Of a stretch of DNA of 64,000 nt, positions 1-9,919 are shown piece after piece. How positions within the stretch are numbered: the stretch's first letter is position 1; each line of letters opens with the position of its first letter. The DNA is from Maricaulis salignorans (GTDB taxonomy: Bacteria > Pseudomonadota > Alphaproteobacteria > Caulobacterales > Maricaulaceae): NCBI RefSeq assembly GCF_900103475.1, contig NZ_FNHG01000003.1, positions 1 to 64,000 on the forward strand, read 5' to 3'. The notes under the pieces were generated by a model. The model made no database searches and was not told the DNA's origin. It saw nothing but the letters and a program-made list of their open reading frames with translations. Position numbers and translations under genes: made by a program.

Positions 1-232
1 CTGGCAGGGCGTCCATTAAGGTCTGACGGCACTAAACGACCGACCTGAATACCTTTCTGGATTGGAAACGGCGGTGGAGACGCCACGGGAAAACTGCACG
101 TGCGGGACGTCACGAATGTCACGCTAATAACATTACCGGTTACCGGCATTCGCCGGCGTCCCGCACCCTCCCATTCCGGGAGGAACCCCGCAAACCTCCA
201 GCGGCCAGCCGCGTGGAGATTTTGGCATGTCC

Positions 233-574
233 TCAATCCAGCCCGAGGCCGGGGCCCGGCGCGGCGGCGGGGCGGACCCGGTCCATCTCCCAGCTCATCA
301 CGACATGCTCCGTGCCGAACACCTCATAGATAAAGTCCAGCGCCGGTTCGAGCGCGGCGATCTGGGTCTTGTCGCGCAGATGGAGGCCGAAAATGCACTG
401 CGCCTCAATGCCGAACTCGCGGGCGATCTCGGCGCCGAACGGGCCAAGGGGGCGGGCATCGGTGAGCTCAAGCGGCCCGGAAAACCAGTCCGGGCGGGCC
501 TGGCGCAAATGCTCGAGCCGGCGGCGGGTCCGGGTGATATCCAGGGCGCTATGGCCAAAATAGCTGATCGACAT
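233..574 (-). CDS. Hypothetical protein downstream of trpG
   Basis: A 113-residue protein I do not recognise. It begins 12 bases after the trpG stop, and a GAGG Shine-Dalgarno lies about 9 bases before the ATG, so it is probably co-transcribed with trpG. The first 95 residues look like a compact soluble alpha/beta protein (starting MSISYFGHSAL, with a FGLHLRDKTQ segment). The last 15 are a low-complexity Pro/Ala/Gly tail. No signal peptide or membrane segment is visible. trpD and trpC, often next in alphaproteobacteria, are not seen before the window edge. Bases 1-232 hold no convincing gene. Confidence 0.6.
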   Translation of the reverse strand: MSISYFGHSALDITRTRRRLEHLRQARPDWFSGPLELTDARPLGPFGAEIAREFGIEAQCIFGLHLRDKTQIAALEPALDFIYEVFGTEHVVMSWEMDRVRPAAAPGPGLGLD

Positions 575-586
575 CGCAGCTTGCCT

Positions 587-1177
587 CTATGCCGCCCGGC
601 TGCGCGTTCCGCGCGTCATATCGAGGAAGTTCTTCAGCAGGTCATGGCCGTGTTCCGAGGCAATCGATTCCGGGTGGAATTGCACGCCGTGGATCGGGCG
701 CTCGATATGGGCAAGCCCCATAATCTCGCCATCGGCCGTGTGGGCTGTGGCGCGCAGGGCAGCGGGCAGGGTTTCCGGTTTCACGGCGAGGGAGTGATAG
801 CGTGTTGCGGTGAACGGGCTGGGCAGGCCGGCGAACAGGCCGGTGGCGTCATGGATCATCTCGCTGGTCTTGCCGTGCATGATCTGTTTGGCCGAGATGA
901 CATCACCGCCAAAGGCCTGGCCAATCGCCTGGTGGCCGAGGCAAACGCCGAGCAGGGGCAGGTCGGTGGGCAATTGCCGGATGATGTCGAGACAAATGCC
1001 GGCGCGGTCCGGATCGCAGGGGCCGGGCGAGAGCACGATGCCGTCCGGCTGCAGCGCCAGGGCCTCGGCGGCGCTCATGGCATCATTGCGGATGACGCGC
1101 GTCGTCGCCCCCAATTCCTGGAAATAATGCACCAGGTTGAAGGTGAAACTGTCGTAATTGTCGATGATGAGCAGCAT
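587..1177 (-). CDS. trpG: Anthranilate synthase component II (glutamine amidotransferase)
   Basis: This is the glutaminase subunit that feeds ammonia to TrpE for anthranilate formation in tryptophan biosynthesis; it may also serve PabB. It is 196 residues, normal for the family. It shows the class I amidotransferase triad: the nucleophile Cys in LLGVCLGHQAIG and the His/Glu pair in GVQFHPESIASEHG. The opening MLLIIDNYDSFT is the usual TrpG/PabA start. ATG at 1177 is preceded by ACGGAGG at good spacing, so a longer upstream reading is rejected. It is separated from trpE by a plus-strand deacetylase gene, so the trpE and trpG transcripts are unlikely to be simply continuous. Confidence 0.95.
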   Translation of the reverse strand: MLLIIDNYDSFTFNLVHYFQELGATTRVIRNDAMSAAEALALQPDGIVLSPGPCDPDRAGICLDIIRQLPTDLPLLGVCLGHQAIGQAFGGDVISAKQIMHGKTSEMIHDATGLFAGLPSPFTATRYHSLAVKPETLPAALRATAHTADGEIMGLAHIERPIHGVQFHPESIASEHGHDLLKNFLDMTRGTRSRAA

Positions 1178-1276
1178 GGCAGGCCTCCGTCGCGGCAAAC
1201 TAGGGCGATTGTGGCGCGCCGCCAATCCCGCGACGTGGTTAACGCGGCGTTAATCGGCTCAGGGCTTGCTGGTGAG

Positions 1277-2314
1277 ATGCCATCCAGATCCGTCAAACCG
1301 ATTCGCCCGCGCAATGCCGCCATGCCTGCCCTGGCAGGGGCGGTGGTTGCGTCGGCCTATCTGGCGGCGGCGGTGGCCTTCTCGGTCGGCAGCGCTGCGC
1401 CTGCGGCGCCGGATCGCTCCATCCGCTTTGCCGCCATGGCCGGCCCTGCGACGCAGGCTGTCGCTGCACCTGTTGCAGCCCGCCAGCCCGGCGGCGAGAC
1501 CGGCGCCGCTATGCCGGTCGTGGACAGCTTGCCGGCCGCCAGTGCGATCAGCACGGCCGCCGTCAGCCTGCCGATTCCGGCCCCGCTCGCCAGCGGCGCG
1601 ATTGCCGCACGGCCACGCATCGCCCTGATCATTGATGATGTCGGGCTGGATGAAGCGGCTGCGGCGCGCGTACTGGCCCTCGATGCACCGCTGACCCTTG
1701 CCATTCTGCCCTATGCCGACGCTGCCTCTGCAACCGCCCGGGCTGCGCAGGCCGGTGGCCGCGATGTTCTGGTGCATGTGCCGATGGAACCGCTCGGCCT
1801 GGCCGATCCGGGGCCGCATGCCTTGCGCGTTGATCTCAGCGATCGTGATCTGCGGGCCCGTATTCGCTGGGCGATGGCGCGGGTGCCCGGCGCGATCGGC
1901 CTGAATAATCATATGGGTAGCCGTTTTACCGGTGATCCGCGGGCGATGCGTGTCGCGCTCAGCGCGATTGCCGAACAGGGCCCGCTCTTCGTCGATTCCA
2001 TGACCATCGCCGATAGTCGCGGTTACGCCGTCGCTGAAGGTCTCGGACTGGCGGTTTTGCGGCGCGATATCTTCCTCGACCATGTCATCGAGGCTGATGC
2101 GATCCATGCCCGGCTCGCCGAGGCCGAGGCTCTGGCGCACTCGCAGGGACATGCCGTGCTGATCGGCCATCCCCATGACGCGACGCTGGATGCGCTGGAA
2201 AGCTGGATCGTCGAGGCCCGCGCGGCGGGCTTTGAATTCGTGACGGTGACGGCGCTGTCAGCACAGCTGACCCGTGAGCCGGCAGAGCAGATTTCGGCCT
2301 CAATCGCCCCGTGA
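1277..2314 (+). CDS. Divergent polysaccharide deacetylase (YibQ/DUF610 family)
   Basis: A 345-residue envelope protein. Residues 15-35 form a signal-anchor helix, followed by an Ala/Pro-rich linker to about residue 115. The C-terminal two thirds carry the divergent polysaccharide deacetylase fold: IALIIDDVGLD, a HVPMEP turn, GLNNHMGSRFT, FVDSMTIADSRG and a late GHPHDATLD. The family is periplasmic and its substrate is not established. The ATG at 1277 was chosen because it precedes the membrane anchor; the same frame is open far upstream across trpG, but that part is antisense shadow. It lies antisense between trpE and trpG and overlaps the trpE 3' end by 15 bases. Confidence 0.85.
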   Translation: MPSRSVKPIRPRNAAMPALAGAVVASAYLAAAVAFSVGSAAPAAPDRSIRFAAMAGPATQAVAAPVAARQPGGETGAAMPVVDSLPAASAISTAAVSLPIPAPLASGAIAARPRIALIIDDVGLDEAAAARVLALDAPLTLAILPYADAASATARAAQAGGRDVLVHVPMEPLGLADPGPHALRVDLSDRDLRARIRWAMARVPGAIGLNNHMGSRFTGDPRAMRVALSAIAEQGPLFVDSMTIADSRGYAVAEGLGLAVLRRDIFLDHVIEADAIHARLAEAEALAHSQGHAVLIGHPHDATLDALESWIVEARAAGFEFVTVTALSAQLTREPAEQISASIAP

Positions 2315-3817
2315 ATCACCGAGGCAGTCCTGGGCGGCGCGAAACAGCGCCATCGCCTTGTTGACGGTCTCGACCCGTTCCGATTCCGGATCCGAATCGA
2401 GCACCACGCCGGCGCCGGCCTGGACATGCATGCGGCCATCCTTGATCACCGCCGTGCGCAAGGCGATACAGGTATCCATGCCACCATCGGCGCTGAAATA
2501 GCCCACAGCGCCGGCATAGATGCCGCGCCGGTGCGGTTCGAGCTCGTCGATAATCTCCATCGCCCGCACTTTCGGCGCACCCGAGACGGTGCCGGCCGGA
2601 AAGCCTGCAAACAGGGCGGACACGGCGTCCTCACCCTCGGCCAGATCGCCTTCGACATTCGAGACGATGTGCATCACATGGCTATAGCGCTCGACATTCT
2701 CGCGCGAGGTGATGCGAACGCTGCCCGGTTTGGCGATGCGGCCAACATCATTGCGTCCAAGATCGAGCAGCATGAGATGTTCCGAGCGCTCCTTGGGATC
2801 AGCCAGAAGATCGGCCTCCAGGGCATCATCGAGTGCCGGGGTCGCACCGCGTGGCCGTGTGCCGGCAATCGGGCGGATCGTGACGGTATCATCGCGCAAC
2901 CGCACCAGGATTTCCGGACTCGAGCCGGCAATCTCGAACCCGTCCATGCGGAAATAGAACAGGAAAGGCGAGGGGTTGAGCCGGCGAAGCGAGCGATACA
3001 GCCAGAAGGAGTCATCGCCAAAGGGGGTCGAGAAACGCTGGCTCGGCACGATCTGGAAAGCATCGCCCGCGCGGATATATTTTCGCGCCTTGTCGACCGC
3101 CGCGCGATATTGCGCCTCGCTCTGATTGGAGCTGATATCGCCGGTGCGGCCAGCCGGCGCGGCGATCTCGGGCAGTGGTCCGGCGAGGATATCCAGCGTC
3201 GCCTGAAGCCGCTCTACTGCGGTGTCATAGGCGGCGCGGGCTGTGATGGCCGGGGCGGGGCGGATCGTGCAATAGACCTGGATTTCCTGTTTCAGCGCAT
3301 CGAAGACGACCACGGTTTGTGGCCGGATCAGACAGGCTTCCGGGGTGCCAAGCGGATCGGGCGCGGCGTTCCCGGGCAGTTTTTCCAGATAGCGCACCAT
3401 GTCATAACCGACATAGCCAAACAGGCCGACGGCGATGGAGGGGGCGCCATCGGGCAGCGCGCAATGCGCATCCTCGATCACGGCCCGCAGTGCGGTCATC
3501 GGATCGGCATCAAGGTCGGTGAACGCTCGCGCCGCAATGGCGGCGCCGCGCGCTTCGCTGGCGATACCGTCGCGGCATTGCCAGATCAGGTCCGGGTCAA
3601 GCCCGATGGCCGAATAGCGCCCGCGCCAGGCACCGCCTTCGACGGATTCCAGCAGGCAGGCATGGCCATCCGCCTGGGCAAGCTTGAGATAAGCCGCGAC
3701 CGGGGTCAGCAGATCGTCCGGCTTGCGGGCCTGCAGTATGACCGGCTCGCCGGCTGCCAGACGGGCCTCGACGGCCGCAAAATCCGGGCTGGTCCGGCTT
3801 CGAGGCGCCGCCATCAC
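2300..3817 (-). CDS. trpE: Anthranilate synthase component I
   Basis: Converts chorismate and ammonia to anthranilate, the first committed step to tryptophan. The 505 residues cover the N-terminal regulatory domain and the chorismate-binding domain (about 230-490). Visible motifs are GDAFQIVPSQRFS, SPFLFYFR, the catalytic PIAGTRPRG, DLGRNDVGR, FPAGTVSGAPKVRAMEII and QAGAGVVLDSDPE. Translation is coupled to the upstream ppiD-like gene: GTG at 3817 overlaps its TGA as GTGA, and an ATG follows immediately at 3814. I see no Trp-rich leader peptide, because trpE is not first in its transcript. The 3' end overlaps the convergent deacetylase. Confidence 0.97.
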   Translation of the reverse strand: MMAAPRSRTSPDFAAVEARLAAGEPVILQARKPDDLLTPVAAYLKLAQADGHACLLESVEGGAWRGRYSAIGLDPDLIWQCRDGIASEARGAAIAARAFTDLDADPMTALRAVIEDAHCALPDGAPSIAVGLFGYVGYDMVRYLEKLPGNAAPDPLGTPEACLIRPQTVVVFDALKQEIQVYCTIRPAPAITARAAYDTAVERLQATLDILAGPLPEIAAPAGRTGDISSNQSEAQYRAAVDKARKYIRAGDAFQIVPSQRFSTPFGDDSFWLYRSLRRLNPSPFLFYFRMDGFEIAGSSPEILVRLRDDTVTIRPIAGTRPRGATPALDDALEADLLADPKERSEHLMLLDLGRNDVGRIAKPGSVRITSRENVERYSHVMHIVSNVEGDLAEGEDAVSALFAGFPAGTVSGAPKVRAMEIIDELEPHRRGIYAGAVGYFSADGGMDTCIALRTAVIKDGRMHVQAGAGVVLDSDPESERVETVNKAMALFRAAQDCLGDSRGD

Positions 3818-5748
3818 GGCGTTTCGGTTTGGCCCAGGGCGGCCGCACGCAGACGCTGGTCGACCGAGCTGCCATCAATCTCGTATTCGCTCAGCAGGGC
3901 GGTCTGGGCCGAGACCAGGATGTCATCATTGATCTCGGCGGCAATTGCTGCCGCGCGCTGCTCGACTTCACCGAGACCCGCACGGGCCAGGTCGGACGGG
4001 ATGATCTCGTCGACGACGATGATCATGTGTGGACCGGCGCCCCGGCGGACGGCCAGGACCGGCTCGCCCGGATCGAGGCTGAAGGCTTGACCGACGATGT
4101 GGGAGGCAAAACTGCCAGCGGTCTCGTCCCGTTTCAGGGTCGAGGTCTCGATGCGTCCACCGGAGGTCAGGACAACCATCTCCATATCGTCGCCGGCCTG
4201 CAGCTGTGCCAGGGCCTCGTCAGCCCGGGCCTGCAGCTGGGTGTCGGCTTCCGCCGCACGCCAGATGGCTTCGGCTTCCGCGCGGACATCGGCCAGCTCA
4301 CGCGGCTGGGACGGGATGATGTCGTCGACCCGCAGGGTGAACCAGTCGGTTTCATTGTATTGCTCGAGATTGATGGCAAAGCCGGCAAACTGCTCAAAGG
4401 CCACGCGCAGCACGTCCGAGGCGAGCGCCTGGAAGCGCTGGAAATCGATTTCGCCATCCTGAGCCCGGGCATATTGATCAAGCGGGACATAGGCTTCCAG
4501 CGGAATTCCGGCCCGCTGTGCGGCGTCTTCCAGGGTCGCGCCATTGGAGCGTTCCTGCTCGAAGGCGGCCATGGCGTCATACATCGCATTGGTGGCTTCG
4601 GCGCGCGCCGCTTCGGTACGCAGCGCGTCGAGCTGGTCTTCGAAGCTCGGCACGGTGGCGTCGGTGGCGGCGGTGATCTGGATCGCCGACCAGCCGAAAC
4701 TGCCTTCGACAGCGCCGGTTTCGCCATCGGCCATAGCGAAAATCGCGGTCGCCAGCCGGCTGTCCGGGACCTGGTAGGCCTGGGCATCGGTCTGGCTCAA
4801 TGGTGTGTCCAGCCCGAGTTCGGCGGCAATGGCCTCAGCCGATTCGCCGGCGGTCAGCCGCGATGCGACCTGACCGGCGGTGGCTTCATCCGGCGTGATG
4901 AGCTGGACAAAGCTGCGTTGTGCCGGTGTGCCCAGAACGCCGTTCTCGACCTGGTATTCATAGGTTTCGCGCAAAACCGATTCATCGACATCGACATCGA
5001 GAATGTAGTCCTCGAGCCGGAAGCGGACGAGGGTGATGGCCCGAAATTCCGGTGCGGTGAAGACGGGCAGGCCGAGCTGGTCGACCTGATCGGGATTGGC
5101 GTCGATGAACGCCTGCAATTGCTCATCGGTTGGATCCTCAATCGCATCGGCTTCGGAGGCGTCCAGGATGAGCGCGCGAATCCGGCGCTGTTCCTGCTCC
5201 ACCAGATAACGTGTGCCCGCCATAACGGTTGGCGTCAGATTGCCCGAGGTGAGGGCGCCGGCCAGTTGTGCGCGGGTCATGTCTTCAGTGATGGACCGTT
5301 CGAATTCAGCCGGCGCAAAACGCGCATTCTGAAGCGTGCTACGATAAAGCGTTGTGTCGAACGCGCCGGTGACCGGATTGAGGAAGGCCTCGTAATTGCG
5401 CAATTCAGTGCTCAATGCCCGGTCGGAGGTCACCAGACCCAGTTCGCGAGCCTTGGCGAAAAACGCGGCCTGCACGATGAGGCGCTGCAGGACCTGGTCG
5501 CCGAGACCGGCTTGCAGGGCCTGTTCGCGGGTCAGCTCGGGGTTTTGCTCCTGCACACCCTGCATTTCGCGCTCGAAGGCCTGGGCCAGTTCACGCTGGC
5601 TGATCTGCTCATTGCCAACCACGACGACGGCGGTGCCGCTCCCGGTGAAAATGCCGCCCACCCCGTAGAGGGCAAAGCCCAGGACGAGGAGAACGATGAT
5701 CACCAGCGCGAAGGGCGATTGGGCGAATGCGCGAAAATTTGTCAGCAT
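3814..5748 (-). CDS. ppiD: Peptidylprolyl isomerase / SurA-N periplasmic chaperone (PpiD-like)
   Basis: A 644-residue inner-membrane-anchored folding factor for exported proteins. A short cytoplasmic start (MLTNFRAFAQSP) leads to one membrane helix at about 12-32. It is followed by a SurA-N-type chaperone domain (about 40-240), a degraded parvulin-like central region (about 245-380) and a long helical C-terminal part. The parvulin core lacks clear catalytic motifs, so chaperone activity is safer to infer than isomerase activity. ATG at 5748 places the membrane helix correctly. It is divergent from tpiA and coupled to trpE by a 4-base overlap; ppiD-trpE adjacency is common in alphaproteobacteria. 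Confidence 0.88.
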   Translation of the reverse strand: MLTNFRAFAQSPFALVIIVLLVLGFALYGVGGIFTGSGTAVVVVGNEQISQRELAQAFEREMQGVQEQNPELTREQALQAGLGDQVLQRLIVQAAFFAKARELGLVTSDRALSTELRNYEAFLNPVTGAFDTTLYRSTLQNARFAPAEFERSITEDMTRAQLAGALTSGNLTPTVMAGTRYLVEQEQRRIRALILDASEADAIEDPTDEQLQAFIDANPDQVDQLGLPVFTAPEFRAITLVRFRLEDYILDVDVDESVLRETYEYQVENGVLGTPAQRSFVQLITPDEATAGQVASRLTAGESAEAIAAELGLDTPLSQTDAQAYQVPDSRLATAIFAMADGETGAVEGSFGWSAIQITAATDATVPSFEDQLDALRTEAARAEATNAMYDAMAAFEQERSNGATLEDAAQRAGIPLEAYVPLDQYARAQDGEIDFQRFQALASDVLRVAFEQFAGFAINLEQYNETDWFTLRVDDIIPSQPRELADVRAEAEAIWRAAEADTQLQARADEALAQLQAGDDMEMVVLTSGGRIETSTLKRDETAGSFASHIVGQAFSLDPGEPVLAVRRGAGPHMIIVVDEIIPSDLARAGLGEVEQRAAAIAAEINDDILVSAQTALLSEYEIDGSSVDQRLRAAALGQTETP

Positions 5749-5926
5749 GGATTGGCAGGGCCTCTGGAAAGCAATGGCCGCAAGGTAACGGCGCAGATTC
5801 GCTGTCGCAAGCATCAGCGGCTGTGCCATCGGCAATTGCAGCGGCTCAAGATTGCCGCAAGGCGGGTTGCGGCTTACTCCTGCGTTCAATACGGGTGTCG
5901 ACGCGCCGGGAGAAATGGGGGGCGAT

Positions 5927-6676
5927 ATGCCACGACGCATGATGATTGCCGGGAATTGGAAGATGCACGGCCAGCAGTCCGATCTGGTGTTCTTTGAGCA
6001 GCTGGCGTCGCATGCGGCCACTGCAGTAGCCGCCGGGGTCGACGTGCTGATTTGCCCGCCGGCGACTTTGCTGGCGCGGGCCGCCGAGCAATGTGCCGAC
6101 ACCGCCATCCGCGTCGGCGCGCAGGACTGCCATACGCAATCCTCTGGCGCCCACACAGGCGATGTGTCCGCGGAGATGGTGCGGGATGCCGGCGCCGAAT
6201 TCGTGATTTTGGGGCATTCCGAACGCCGCAGCGATCATGGCGAGACATCCGCCCTGGTCAGGCGCAAGGCGCAAGCGGCCCTCGCGGCCGGCCTGATTCC
6301 AATCATCTGTGTCGGCGAAACCCGCGAACAGCGCGAAGCCGGCGAGGCGTTCGACATCGTCGGGGCGCAATTACGCGCCTCGCTGCCAGAGAATGCCGCT
6401 GGATCAGTCATAGCTTATGAGCCGGTCTGGGCGATCGGCACCGGACTGACCGCATCGGCCCCGGATGTGGCGCAAATGCACGCATTTATCCGGACGCAAT
6501 TGCCGGATCCCGCCGCGACGCGCGTGATCTATGGCGGTTCGGTCAAGCCTGCCAATGCAGGCGAGCTCATGGCGCTCGACGATGTCGATGGTGCGTTGGT
6601 GGGCGGAGCCAGCCTCAAGGTCGAGCCGTTTGCGTCCATTATCACGGCTGCAATCCATGGATGTGCAGTGCGGTAA
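5927..6676 (+). CDS. tpiA: Triosephosphate isomerase
   Basis: Interconverts dihydroxyacetone phosphate and glyceraldehyde 3-phosphate in glycolysis and gluconeogenesis. It is 249 residues, the standard TIM length. Motifs in order: GNWKMHG with the catalytic Lys, ILGHSERR with the electrophilic His, [11 protein letters not shown] with the catalytic Glu, and the phosphate-binding [13 protein letters not shown] and [12 protein letters not shown] at 5927 follows a GGGGGG ribosome site, so earlier in-frame starts are not needed. It is divergent from the ppiD-trpE transcript, with the promoters of both presumably in 5749-5926. Confidence 0.97.
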   Translation: MPRRMMIAGNWKMHGQQSDLVFFEQLASHAATAVAAGVDVLICPPATLLARAAEQCADTAIRVGAQDCHTQSSGAHTGDVSAEMVRDAGAEFVILGHSERRSDHGETSALVRRKAQAALAAGLIPIICVGETREQREAGEAFDIVGAQLRASLPENAAGSVIAYEPVWAIGTGLTASAPDVAQMHAFIRTQLPDPAATRVIYGGSVKPANAGELMALDDVDGALVGGASLKVEPFASIITAAIHGCAVR

Positions 6677-6750
6677 GTGGATTGAAACCTATTCCCGCAA
6701 TGATGCCATCAGATTGACGTCCTGAAGCATTGTCCGGGAGCACACGGCGC

Positions 6751-7812
6751 ATGAGTGAAGTCGACTATGCCAGAGCCTCTGTCCTCCTGTTTGACCCGGT
6801 GCACGTCAACCAGCGCACGTCGCGCTATGCGCTCTTCGAGATGGGCTTTCGCAAGATTGAGTGCGTCTCGAGCCTGACCGAATTCAAGTCGGCGCTTGCT
6901 GAAACCGCGCCAGCCCTGGTTGTCGCGGAGAGTAGTGCGACGGATGCCGATATCTTCAGACTGGTTCGCAGCGTCCGGCGCAGCGATCTGGGCCGCAATC
7001 CATTTGTGGTGATCCTGCTGACCACCTGGAGCCGGGACACGACTCATATCCGCCGTGCCATCGAGTGCGGCGCCGATGATGTCATCGTGCGGCCTTTCTC
7101 GACCATGTTTGCCGCCGAGCGCGTCCGGACCCTGATCCGTGATCGCAAGGACTTCATTGTGACCAGCGATTATATCGGTCCCGATCGTCGCAAGAGCACG
7201 GACCGCGATTCCGACACGCAGCCGCTGACCGTTCCCAATTTCCTGCAGGCGATCGTCAACGGCGATGATGCCGCAATTGACCGGGCCAGCAGCTGGGCTC
7301 GCGAAGCCAAGGACGTGATCATTGCCGAGCGCCTGCGACGCCTGGCGATGCGCATCGTCATTTCCGTGGAGATCCAGCTCACAAAGCCGGAAAGCAGTGC
7401 CATGACGGTGCGTCTCGATGTCGTGGACATGGCCCGCACCGCGCGCGAATTGCGTGTGCAGATGGTCAAGGCATCCCGCAGTGAGGCGGCTGAAGTTGCG
7501 GCCGCTCTGATCGATCAGATCGCATCGCTTGGCGATGGTGTCGGCGCCCCGCCGCGGACGCTGCAGCTGATCAAGGAATTGTCGATGGCGACCTACGCCG
7601 CCTACGCCAATGGCGAATCGCTCGAGCGCTCGAAGGATGAAATCGAACGTACCGTCGCTAATCTGCGGGTCCGCCTGCAGACCCGCTCGGCCGATGAGAG
7701 AATCCGGGCCCAGATCGAAGCGGCCAAAGCCAGGGACGCCGAGGACGCAGGCGCTACGGCAGACGATACTGGCCAAGCTGCCGGTGCTGGTATAAAACGC
7801 GCCGCCATGTGA
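6751..7812 (+). CDS. Degenerate (pseudo-) receiver-domain protein
   Basis: A 353-residue protein with an N-terminal CheY-like receiver fold (about 9-130) joined to an alpha-helical C-terminal region (about 160-345) of unknown function. The fold is visible in VLLFDPVHVN, ALVVAESSATD, FVVILLTTWSRD and DDVIVRPFS. The phosphoacceptor Asp position is Glu60, and the conserved Lys before Pro-Phe is Arg114, so normal phosphorylation is unlikely and Glu60 could mimic a phosphorylated state. There is no DNA-binding or enzymatic output domain. ATG at 6751 follows GGGAG; an in-frame TTG at 6730 is the alternative. It lies between tpiA and secG on the same strand. Confidence 0.75.
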   Translation: MSEVDYARASVLLFDPVHVNQRTSRYALFEMGFRKIECVSSLTEFKSALAETAPALVVAESSATDADIFRLVRSVRRSDLGRNPFVVILLTTWSRDTTHIRRAIECGADDVIVRPFSTMFAAERVRTLIRDRKDFIVTSDYIGPDRRKSTDRDSDTQPLTVPNFLQAIVNGDDAAIDRASSWAREAKDVIIAERLRRLAMRIVISVEIQLTKPESSAMTVRLDVVDMARTARELRVQMVKASRSEAAEVAAALIDQIASLGDGVGAPPRTLQLIKELSMATYAAYANGESLERSKDEIERTVANLRVRLQTRSADERIRAQIEAAKARDAEDAGATADDTGQAAGAGIKRAAM

Positions 7813-7879
7813 CCGGGTTGCATGCGGGCGGGCCGGGGGCCATGTCTGCAGGGCAGAACCCAAATCTCAGGCGGTATTC

Positions 7880-8203
7880 ATGACAAACGTGCTTCTGATC
7901 ATCCAACTCCTGGTGGCGATTGCCCTGGTGGCAGTAATTCTGCTGCAACAATCCGAAGGCGGTGCGCTGGGTGTCGGTGGCGGCGCGGGCGGCGGCATGA
8001 TGAGCGGTCGTGGTGCAGCCAGTGCGCTGACGCGGACGACGATGATCCTCGGCGCGATATTTATCGGCAATTCCATTCTTCTGGCCGTCGTGGTCGGCGT
8101 GAATTCCGAAGGCCAGAGCGTGTTTGAACGCAATGCCGATGCTGTTCTGCCGGACCTTCCAGCCGATGACGAACCCTCCGATGGCGTTCCGACCGACGGC
8201 TGA
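7880..8203 (+). CDS. secG: Preprotein translocase subunit SecG
   Basis: A small inner-membrane subunit of the SecYEG channel. It is 107 residues with two membrane helices (about 3-23 and 52-74). Between them is the family loop [11 protein letters not shown] followed by a Gly-rich turn, and the acidic tail ([11 protein letters not shown]) is typical of alphaproteobacterial SecG. It sits between tpiA and pyrG, the usual neighbourhood. Bases 7813-7879 hold only short GC-rich hairpins and the ribosome site. Confidence 0.95.
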   Translation: MTNVLLIIQLLVAIALVAVILLQQSEGGALGVGGGAGGGMMSGRGAASALTRTTMILGAIFIGNSILLAVVVGVNSEGQSVFERNADAVLPDLPADDEPSDGVPTDG

Positions 8204-8277
8204 GCCGAACGAAATCCACAGTCAAATTTGAAATTGCGCCTTTCGGGTCGCACGAATCTCCGATAGGCAGATTGCCC

Positions 8278-9906
8278 ATGCCGCGATATATCTTCATCAC
8301 CGGCGGCGTGGTCTCCTCGCTCGGAAAAGGCCTCGCTTCCGCCGCCCTTGGCGCCTTGCTGCAAGCACGCGGCTATTCCGTGCGTCTGCGCAAGCTTGAC
8401 CCCTATCTCAATGTCGACCCCGGCACGATGTCGCCTTATCAGCATGGCGAATGCTATGTGACGGACGATGGTGCCGAGACCGATCTCGATCTGGGCCATT
8501 ACGAGCGCTTCACCGGCGTGCCGGCGAGCCAGTCCGACAATATTACCACCGGGCGTGTCTATCAGCGCATCATCGAGCGCGAGCGGCGCGGCGATTATCT
8601 CGGTGCGACCGTGCAGGTCATCCCGCACGTCACCGATATCATCAAGCAATTCGTTCTGTCCGACGCTGGCGATGCCGATTTCGTACTGTGCGAGATTGGC
8701 GGCACGGTCGGCGATATCGAGGGCCTGCCCTTCTTCGAGGCGATCCGCCAACTCGGCCAGGAACTTGGCCATGAGCGCGCCGTCTTCGTTCACGTCACCT
8801 TGCTGCCCTTCATCAAGGTGGCCGGCGAGATGAAGACCAAGCCGACCCAGCACTCGGTCAAGGAATTGCGCTCGATCGGCATCCAGCCTGATATCCTGCT
8901 GTGCCGCTGCGAAATGCCGATTCCACCCGGTGACAAGCGCAAGATCGGCCAGTTCTGCAATGTTCGCGAAAGCGCGGTCATTGAAGGCATGGACGCGGCG
9001 TCGCTGTATGATGTGCCGCTGGCCTATCACAAGGAAGGTCTCGACAGCGAAGTCCTGCGCTGCTTCGGCATCGGCGACGCGCCCGAACCGGATCTGACAA
9101 AATGGCTCAAGATTTCCCAGACGATTGCCGAGCCCGATGGCGAAGTGACGATCGGGATCGTCGGCAAATATGTCGGCCTGCTCGATGCCTATAAATCGCT
9201 GATCGAGGCGCTGGCCCATGGCGGTATCGCCAATGGCGTCAAGGTGAAGCTGAGATGGCTCGATAGCGAGCAATTCGAGAAGGACGACCCGTTCGGTCCG
9301 CTCGAGGATGTGCATGCGGTTCTGGTACCGGGTGGCTTTGGTGGCCGCGGCGCCGAAGGCAAGGTCGCCGCAGCGCGCTTTGCCCGTGAGCGCAAAATTC
9401 CCTTCTTCGGGATTTGTTACGGCATGCAGATGGCGGTGCTGGAAGCGGCGCGCGATCTCGCCGGCATCGAACAGGCGACATCAAGCGAAATCAATGAGGG
9501 CGGCGAGCCTGTGATCGGCCTGCTCACCGAGTGGTCACGCGGCAATGAAGTCGAGACCCGGTCCGAGACCGACGACAAGGGCGGCACGATGCGGCTCGGC
9601 GCTTATCCGGCGGTGCTGGCCGAGGGCAGCCGTGTGCGCGAGATTTATGGCACCAGCCATATCGAGGAGCGCCATCGCCACCGCTATGAGGTCAATATCG
9701 CCTACAAGGCGCAGCTTGAGGCGGCCGGCCTGATCTTCTCGGGTATGTCGCCGGACGGGATTCTGCCCGAAATCGTCGAGATCAAGGACCACCCCTGGTT
9801 CATCGGCGTGCAATTCCACCCCGAGCTGAAATCGCGTCCGTTCGAGCCGCACCCGCTGTTTGCCAGCTTTGTCGCGGCCGCACTTGAACAGAGCCGGATG
9901 GTCTGA
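8278..9906 (+). CDS. pyrG: CTP synthase
   Basis: Makes CTP from UTP, ATP and glutamine. It is 542 residues, full length. The N-terminal synthetase domain shows [10 protein letters not shown] (P-loop) and [20 protein letters not shown]. The C-terminal glutaminase domain shows PGGFGGRG, the nucleophile Cys in [11 protein letters not shown] (Tyr where many homologues have Leu or Phe) and [15 protein letters not shown] at 8278 is preferred over an in-frame TTG six bases upstream because [10 protein letters not shown] is the family start. Many bacteria filament this enzyme, but nothing here tests that. Confidence 0.98.
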   Translation: MPRYIFITGGVVSSLGKGLASAALGALLQARGYSVRLRKLDPYLNVDPGTMSPYQHGECYVTDDGAETDLDLGHYERFTGVPASQSDNITTGRVYQRIIERERRGDYLGATVQVIPHVTDIIKQFVLSDAGDADFVLCEIGGTVGDIEGLPFFEAIRQLGQELGHERAVFVHVTLLPFIKVAGEMKTKPTQHSVKELRSIGIQPDILLCRCEMPIPPGDKRKIGQFCNVRESAVIEGMDAASLYDVPLAYHKEGLDSEVLRCFGIGDAPEPDLTKWLKISQTIAEPDGEVTIGIVGKYVGLLDAYKSLIEALAHGGIANGVKVKLRWLDSEQFEKDDPFGPLEDVHAVLVPGGFGGRGAEGKVAAARFARERKIPFFGICYGMQMAVLEAARDLAGIEQATSSEINEGGEPVIGLLTEWSRGNEVETRSETDDKGGTMRLGAYPAVLAEGSRVREIYGTSHIEERHRHRYEVNIAYKAQLEAAGLIFSGMSPDGILPEIVEIKDHPWFIGVQFHPELKSRPFEPHPLFASFVAAALEQSRMV

Positions 9907-9919
9907 TCCGGGCCGTATT

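Noticed and set aside
227-1276. N-terminal extension of the deacetylase reading frame to 695 residues
   Set aside because: It runs antisense to trpG and the small downstream gene, has shadow-like composition and lies before the natural membrane anchor; the gene starts at 1277.
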